35,018 nucleotides of DNA from an uncultured Blautia sp. (GTDB lineage Bacteria > Bacillota > Clostridia > Lachnospirales > Lachnospiraceae), in the NCBI GenBank assembly GCA_944380235.1, contig CALWHD010000077.1, positions 1 through 35,018 on the forward strand, written 5' to 3'. The number at the start of each line of letters is the position of its first letter. Positions within the stretch are counted from its first letter, which is position 1. Shown here piece by piece: positions 31,437 through 35,018 of this stretch. The notes under the pieces were generated by a model that worked only from the letters and a program-made list of their open reading frames with translations, was not told the DNA's origin and did not search any database. A program made the position numbers and the translations under genes.

Positions 31437-32925
31437 TTACCGGTACCTCCTGATATTTTCTCAGAACAAAGTACATCACTGTTCCGATATTTTCCTTGCT
31501 GGTCGCCCAGACCTTTCCTCCGTGGTCTTCCATGATCTTTTTCACAATAGAAAGACCAATGCCGCTTCCTCCTTTAGAAGAATTTCTGGATGCGTCTGTG
31601 CGGTAAAATCTGTCAAATATATTAGGCAGATCTTTTGCCGCGATTCCTCTTCCATTATCCTCGATCTCTGCCTGGATAAAGTCACCAACGTCTTTAACCC
31701 TGAGGTTAATCCTCTTCCTGCGTCCGTCACCCATATATTTCAGGGAATTGCTGACAATATTGTTCACTACCCTCTTAATCTGCTCTGCGTCTGCGATCAC
31801 CAGGACTCCCGGTTCCACATAGTTGGAATAGGCAAATTCCACACCTTTTGACTCCAGTTCCACGCTTAAGTCTTCCGCGCAGTCATCAAAGAAATCTGTG
31901 ACTGAAATCTTATTAAACGTATAAGGGATCCTGTTGGTATCCATCTTGGAATAAAAGGTCAGTTCATTGATCAGTCTGTCCATGTCATTGGCTTTATTAT
32001 AAATGGTTCTAATGTATCTGTCCATCTTTTCCGGTGTATTTGCAACCCCGTCCATGATTCCTTCTACATATCCCTTCACAGCAGTGATGGGCGTCTTCAG
32101 GTCATGGGAGATATTGCTGATCAATTCCTTATTCTCCCTGTCAAACTCCACTTTCTCCTCAGCATTTTCCTTAAGCCTCTGACGCATATCCTCAAAGTCC
32201 TCACACAGCTCTGCAATCTCGCTTGCGCCTTCCGGCGTAATGGAGAAATTCAGATTTCCTTCTTTGATCTTCCTTGTAGCTGTCCGCAGCTTGTCCAGCG
32301 GGGAAATCACCCCCCTGTATACCCACCATGTCAGACCGAGAGCTGTTATGGCAAGGATCAGGACCACAGCCGCGATCATATTTTTCACCAGATCTTTCAG
32401 CTGGGGAACTACGTCAAACACGCTGGAAACAATATAAACCCTTCCGTCACGGACATCATCTGTAGTAAAATTCACCTGCTTGATCAGTGCCTGAATCTTT
32501 CCTCCCAGATAGACTCCGTCATTGGAAGCAGAATTAAAATCATCGTACTCTTTCAGCTTTTGAACCAGTTCTGCCGGATATGCATCGCTTCCGTAATATG
32601 TGATCTCATCATCTTCCTGAACAAGAAGGTAAGAATACATCTTATCCAGTTCCTCATTCAAAGATTTCAGATACGCAATATCCTGAAACTTCCAGGGCTG
32701 TGTGTCTGCGATTTTCTTTACCTGCTCTGCCGCATCGTTGGTGAGATGATTCACTACTTCCGCTGTATTATACAGACTTTCATATGTGGGGTTTTCAATT
32801 CCGTACTGCTTTTCAAACATTTTAATCTGGTACTTTGTAAACACATTGAGGGCAATTCCTGCAAAAAGCAGAGGTTCCAGCATTATAATAAAAAAAGAAA
32901 CAATAATTTTGGTCTTTAATTTCAT
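31429..32925 (-). CDS. Sensor histidine kinase with extracytoplasmic sensor domain
   Basis: A 498-residue membrane kinase. TM1 is at about 7-29, the extracytoplasmic sensing region at 30-180 (polar, YEDDFNSASNDGVYLGGK), and TM2 at about 182-203. A HAMP linker (VISPLDKLRTATRKIKEGNLNFSI, 206-229) follows, then HisKA with H274 in ISNISHDLKTPITAVKGYVEGIMDG. HATPase_c boxes are VVNNIVSNSLKYM (N box), IEDNGRGI (G1), DRFYRTD (F box) and GGSGIGLSIVKKIMEDHGG (G2). The ligand cannot be deduced. The start at 32925 has AAGGAG about 11 bases upstream. It is the first gene of the leftward run and has an extended -10 promoter. Confidence 0.95.
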   Translation of the reverse strand: MKLKTKIIVSFFIIMLEPLLFAGIALNVFTKYQIKMFEKQYGIENPTYESLYNTAEVVNHLTNDAAEQVKKIADTQPWKFQDIAYLKSLNEELDKMYSYLLVQEDDEITYYGSDAYPAELVQKLKEYDDFNSASNDGVYLGGKIQALIKQVNFTTDDVRDGRVYIVSSVFDVVPQLKDLVKNMIAAVVLILAITALGLTWWVYRGVISPLDKLRTATRKIKEGNLNFSITPEGASEIAELCEDFEDMRQRLKENAEEKVEFDRENKELISNISHDLKTPITAVKGYVEGIMDGVANTPEKMDRYIRTIYNKANDMDRLINELTFYSKMDTNRIPYTFNKISVTDFFDDCAEDLSVELESKGVEFAYSNYVEPGVLVIADAEQIKRVVNNIVSNSLKYMGDGRRKRINLRVKDVGDFIQAEIEDNGRGIAAKDLPNIFDRFYRTDASRNSSKGGSGIGLSIVKKIMEDHGGKVWATSKENIGTVMYFVLRKYQEVPVNE

Positions 32926-32971
32926 GCTCCTATCGCTCTCCTTAACCGTAAAAGAATCACATTCTTAATTT

Positions 32972-32980
32972 ATTATAGCA
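32972..32980 (-). promoter_or_regulatory. Extended -10 promoter of the two-component operon
   Basis: TGC-TATAAT on the minus strand (TATAAT at 32972-32977, TG at 32979-32980), 46 bases before the kinase start. The -35 region is poor. Confidence 0.55.
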
Positions 32981-33043
32981 TATATTTCGTCATTTTCTTC
33001 TAAAGAAAACAGCACCAAATCTAAACTTTCTATAAAAAACACT

Positions 33044-33072
33044 TTGACTTCCCGGGCAACTCTATTTAAAAT
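33044..33072 (+). promoter_or_regulatory. Sigma-A promoter of the DUF234-type ATPase gene
   Basis: TTGACT (33044-33049), a 17-base spacer, TAAAAT (33067-33072), 33 bases before the ATG. Confidence 0.75.
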
Positions 33073-33105
33073 AAAGAACAGTAGAACAAAAGATAAGGAG
33101 AAATT

Positions 33106-34482
33106 ATGTTTTTAGACAAAGGCAATATTCTTTCAGAATTAAATAAGTTTGCCTGCCTTCCGGGTGTAATGTATGTTTCCCTTTATTCCCGGGAAGGCAT
33201 GGGAAAGACCAGACTGATCCAGGAATTTTCTTCCGGTAAAAAAGTTCTTTACTTTAAAGCGGCAGCTGTTCTTTATCCGGAAAATTTTATACTTTTCCGC
33301 GACACCTGCGCCCGGCAATTAGATGCCGGCTTTCTGACTGCCAAAAAGTTCTCTGAACTTCTGCGAATGCTGGCAAAATATGCGCAGTCCCAACCCCTGG
33401 CTGTTATACTGGATGATTTTCAGAATCTTCTTTCAGGAAACCGTCGCTTCCCCTCTCTTCTTGCTTCCCTGAAGAAAAGATACGAAGATTCCTCTCACTT
33501 GCTTTTTGTTTTATGTAAACTATATTCCCAATATGAAAAAGAATCTTCAAAAGAGGAACATCCGCTGCTCCTTCGCCCCTTCAGCTTTTTTGAGCTGCGC
33601 AGGCTTTATCCGGATATGTCTATGAAAGAGCAGCTTCTTCTCTACAGTCTTACGGGCGGAATTCCCGGATATCTGAAATATTTTCCCTCTTCCTGTTCTG
33701 TCACCGACCGCATCAGGGATCTGTTTTTTACTGAAACCGGCGCGCTTTACAGGCTGCCTCCGGTCTTTACCAGGGAATACTATTCCAGTTCCGCTGTGAT
33801 CCGTACGATTCTGCTCTCTATCGGCAGTTCCCGGAAGAAACTCCAGGAAGTCTGTGACAGAACCGGACTGACCCCCAGTGCCGCCGGAAGTCTGCTTACT
33901 TCCTTGTCGCTTTGCGGACTGACAGAGCGCAGAATCCCTGTTACAGAAGATTCCGGCAGCCGCCGTACTCTTTACGAAATTTCTGATCCCGTTTTCCGTT
34001 TCTGGTATACCTTTGTCTATCCATATAGATCAGAAATCGAAACCGGGCTGGGCAGTGAAATTTTCGAAAATCAGGTAGTTCCTGCCCTGGAAGATTACCA
34101 GAAAATCGACTTTGAAAAAATCTGCCGGGAATTTCTTGTTCTCTGGGATCAGGCAGGACAGGCTCCCTTTCCGCTTTCCGCTCCAGGTATGTGGTGGGGA
34201 CAGCATCCCACAAAAAAAAGGACCGAATACGTTTCTATTGCTGCTGTACATGAAGATCAGATTCTTCTCGGAACCTGCTTCTGGACAGACCAATGGATTG
34301 ACATTGACGCTCTCTATGGTCTTCAGAAACACGGAAGTCTGTTTCCTCACAGCAGGAAATGGTATGTCCTGTTTGCAAAATCCGACTTTGTCAGCGGATT
34401 TGAAACTATTTCCGGAAATAATGTACGTGTATTCTCTCTGGAGCAGATGTGCCGGCTGGCTGACACCTATATGGGTTATTAA
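33106..34482 (+). CDS. Archaeal-type/DUF234 AAA ATPase with degenerate nuclease domain
   Basis: A 458-residue cytoplasmic P-loop protein related to archaeal-ATPase-2/DUF234 proteins. Walker A is SREGMGKT (28-35), with Ser where the first Gly is expected, and Walker B is LAVILDDFQNL (98-108). Also present are LRPFSFFELRRLYPD (156-170), GGIPGYLKYF (184-193) and a winged-helix segment (about 240-292) ending YEISDPVFRFWYTFVYPYR, the usual linker to the DUF234 domain. That domain normally keeps a PD-(D/E)XK pattern E-I-D-I-V ... G-E-C-K-W. Here it reads EYVSIAAV (374-381) and GTCFW (389-393), so the Asp, Glu and Lys are replaced by Ser, Thr and Phe. AAGGAG precedes the ATG. It is monocistronic and divergent from the two-component operon. 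Biological role unknown. Confidence 0.85.
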   Translation: MFLDKGNILSELNKFACLPGVMYVSLYSREGMGKTRLIQEFSSGKKVLYFKAAAVLYPENFILFRDTCARQLDAGFLTAKKFSELLRMLAKYAQSQPLAVILDDFQNLLSGNRRFPSLLASLKKRYEDSSHLLFVLCKLYSQYEKESSKEEHPLLLRPFSFFELRRLYPDMSMKEQLLLYSLTGGIPGYLKYFPSSCSVTDRIRDLFFTETGALYRLPPVFTREYYSSSAVIRTILLSIGSSRKKLQEVCDRTGLTPSAAGSLLTSLSLCGLTERRIPVTEDSGSRRTLYEISDPVFRFWYTFVYPYRSEIETGLGSEIFENQVVPALEDYQKIDFEKICREFLVLWDQAGQAPFPLSAPGMWWGQHPTKKRTEYVSIAAVHEDQILLGTCFWTDQWIDIDALYGLQKHGSLFPHSRKWYVLFAKSDFVSGFETISGNNVRVFSLEQMCRLADTYMGY

Positions 34483-34506
34483 CGGCAGAGAAGATTCTTA
34501 ATTTTG

Positions 34507-34541
34507 AAAAAGGACCGCCTGGTTATGGGCAGTCCTTTTTT
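34507..34541. terminator. Bidirectional terminator between the ATPase gene and metK
   Basis: AAAAAGGAC-x-GCC, 7-8 base loop, GGC-x-GTCCTTTTTT. T-runs occur on both strands; it ends the rightward ATPase transcript and the leftward metK transcript, whose stop is at 34549. Confidence 0.8.
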
Positions 34542-34548
34542 CTGAAGA

Positions 34549-35018
34549 TTATTCAGCATACTTTTTTAATACTTCTACTTTGTCCAGTTTTTCCCACGGC
34601 AGATCCAGATCATTTCTTCCGAAATGTCCGTATGCTGCAGTCTGTTTGTAAATAGGACGGCGCAGGTCCAGCATCTGGATAATGCCTGCAGGTCTTAAAT
34701 CAAAGTTTTCTCTAATGATCTCCACCAGACGTGTATCGGAAAGCTTTCCTGTTCCAAAAGTATCTACCATGACAGAGGTGGGGTGGGCAACACCAATGGC
34801 ATAGGAAAGCTGAATCTCACATTTCCTTGCCAATCCTGCCGCAACAATATTTTTTGCCACATAACGTGCCGCATAGGCTGCGGAACGGTCTACCTTTGTG
34901 CAGTCCTTTCCGGAGAAAGCGCCGCCGCCGTGACGGGCATATCCGCCGTAGGTATCTACAATGATCTTACGTCCTGTCAGACCGCTGTCTCCGTGAGGCC
35001 CGCCAATTACAAAACGGC
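34549..35018 (-). CDS. metK: S-adenosylmethionine synthetase, C-terminal part (runs off right edge)
   Basis: About 155 C-terminal residues are visible; the gene start lies beyond the window. MetK makes SAM from methionine and ATP. The active-site loop [41 protein letters not shown] region is at the window edge, followed by [43 protein letters not shown] and the terminal DLPWEKLD segment. The [10 protein letters not shown]-loop-like motif and all flanking residues look intact. It shares a terminator with the convergent ATPase gene. Confidence 0.97.
   Translation of the reverse strand, partial: RFVIGGPHGDSGLTGRKIIVDTYGGYARHGGGAFSGKDCTKVDRSAAYAARYVAKNIVAAGLARKCEIQLSYAIGVAHPTSVMVDTFGTGKLSDTRLVEIIRENFDLRPAGIIQMLDLRRPIYKQTAAYGHFGRNDLDLPWEKLDKVEVLKKYAE

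Noticed and set aside
32104..32919. A 271-codon open frame antisense to the histidine kinase
   Set aside because: Entirely inside a well-supported kinase gene; Cys/Ile/His-rich shadow translation.

Overview
The window looks like chromosomal core sequence from a low-to-mid GC, anaerobic, spore-forming Firmicute, most likely family Lachnospiraceae (Clostridia). The evidence is Gram-positive style AGGAGG ribosome binding sites, consensus sigma-A promoters, a methionine T-box, a tandem glycine riboswitch, a yybP-ykoY (Mn2+) riboswitch, a spmA-type sporulation gene and the Firmicute holB-ricT-trmN6-rsmI gene order. I saw no IS element, CRISPR array, tRNA, rRNA, prophage or recombination site. Genus assignment is not supported by what I can see.

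Region by region. 1-2750: the N-terminal part of tex (runs off the left edge), a small C-terminally anchored membrane protein, and a divergent DUF4190-like membrane protein ending in a bidirectional terminator. 2825-8512: a glucan-metabolism block, all leftward: tetR > GH13 amylase > glgB as one operon from a promoter with an operator built into it, plus a separate GH13 exo-glucosidase with its own promoter and terminator. 8743-13608: a leftward operon of a P2-type cation ATPase, an AI-2E-family membrane protein and tatD, headed by a consensus promoter and a yybP-ykoY riboswitch whose terminator stem competes with the aptamer closing helix. 13625-15937: metG with a T-box leader. 15952-18102: an HPr-like protein and an AGCS sodium/amino-acid symporter behind a tandem glycine riboswitch. 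18142-19624: a DapF-fold racemase that resembles the CntK histidine-racemase branch, with a C39-like cysteine-peptidase homologue directly downstream. 19783-23081: rightward MATE transporter plus an intracellular GH20 hexosaminidase.

23125-32925: a long leftward run: two-component system (kinase, regulator), Orn/Lys/Arg decarboxylase-family protein, guanylate-kinase-like protein, holB, ricT, trmN6, rsmI, capA-like phosphoesterase, spmA. The middle of it mirrors the Bacillus yaaO-tmk-holB-yaaT-yabB-rsmI neighbourhood, but a GMK-like protein stands where tmk would be. 33106-34482: a divergent archaeal-type/DUF234 ATPase with a decayed nuclease domain. 34549-35018: the C-terminal part of metK, which runs off the right edge.

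Intergenic stretches over 300 bases are all accounted for by RNA leaders: 13274-13624 (Mn2+ riboswitch, then about 160 bases of untranslated leader in which I see nothing more), 15596-15951 (T-box) and 17654-18141 (glycine riboswitch). The most notable items are the Mn2+ riboswitch on a single-ion-site P2 ATPase operon, the CntK-like racemase without metallophore genes, and the TetR promoter with two stacked palindromes.
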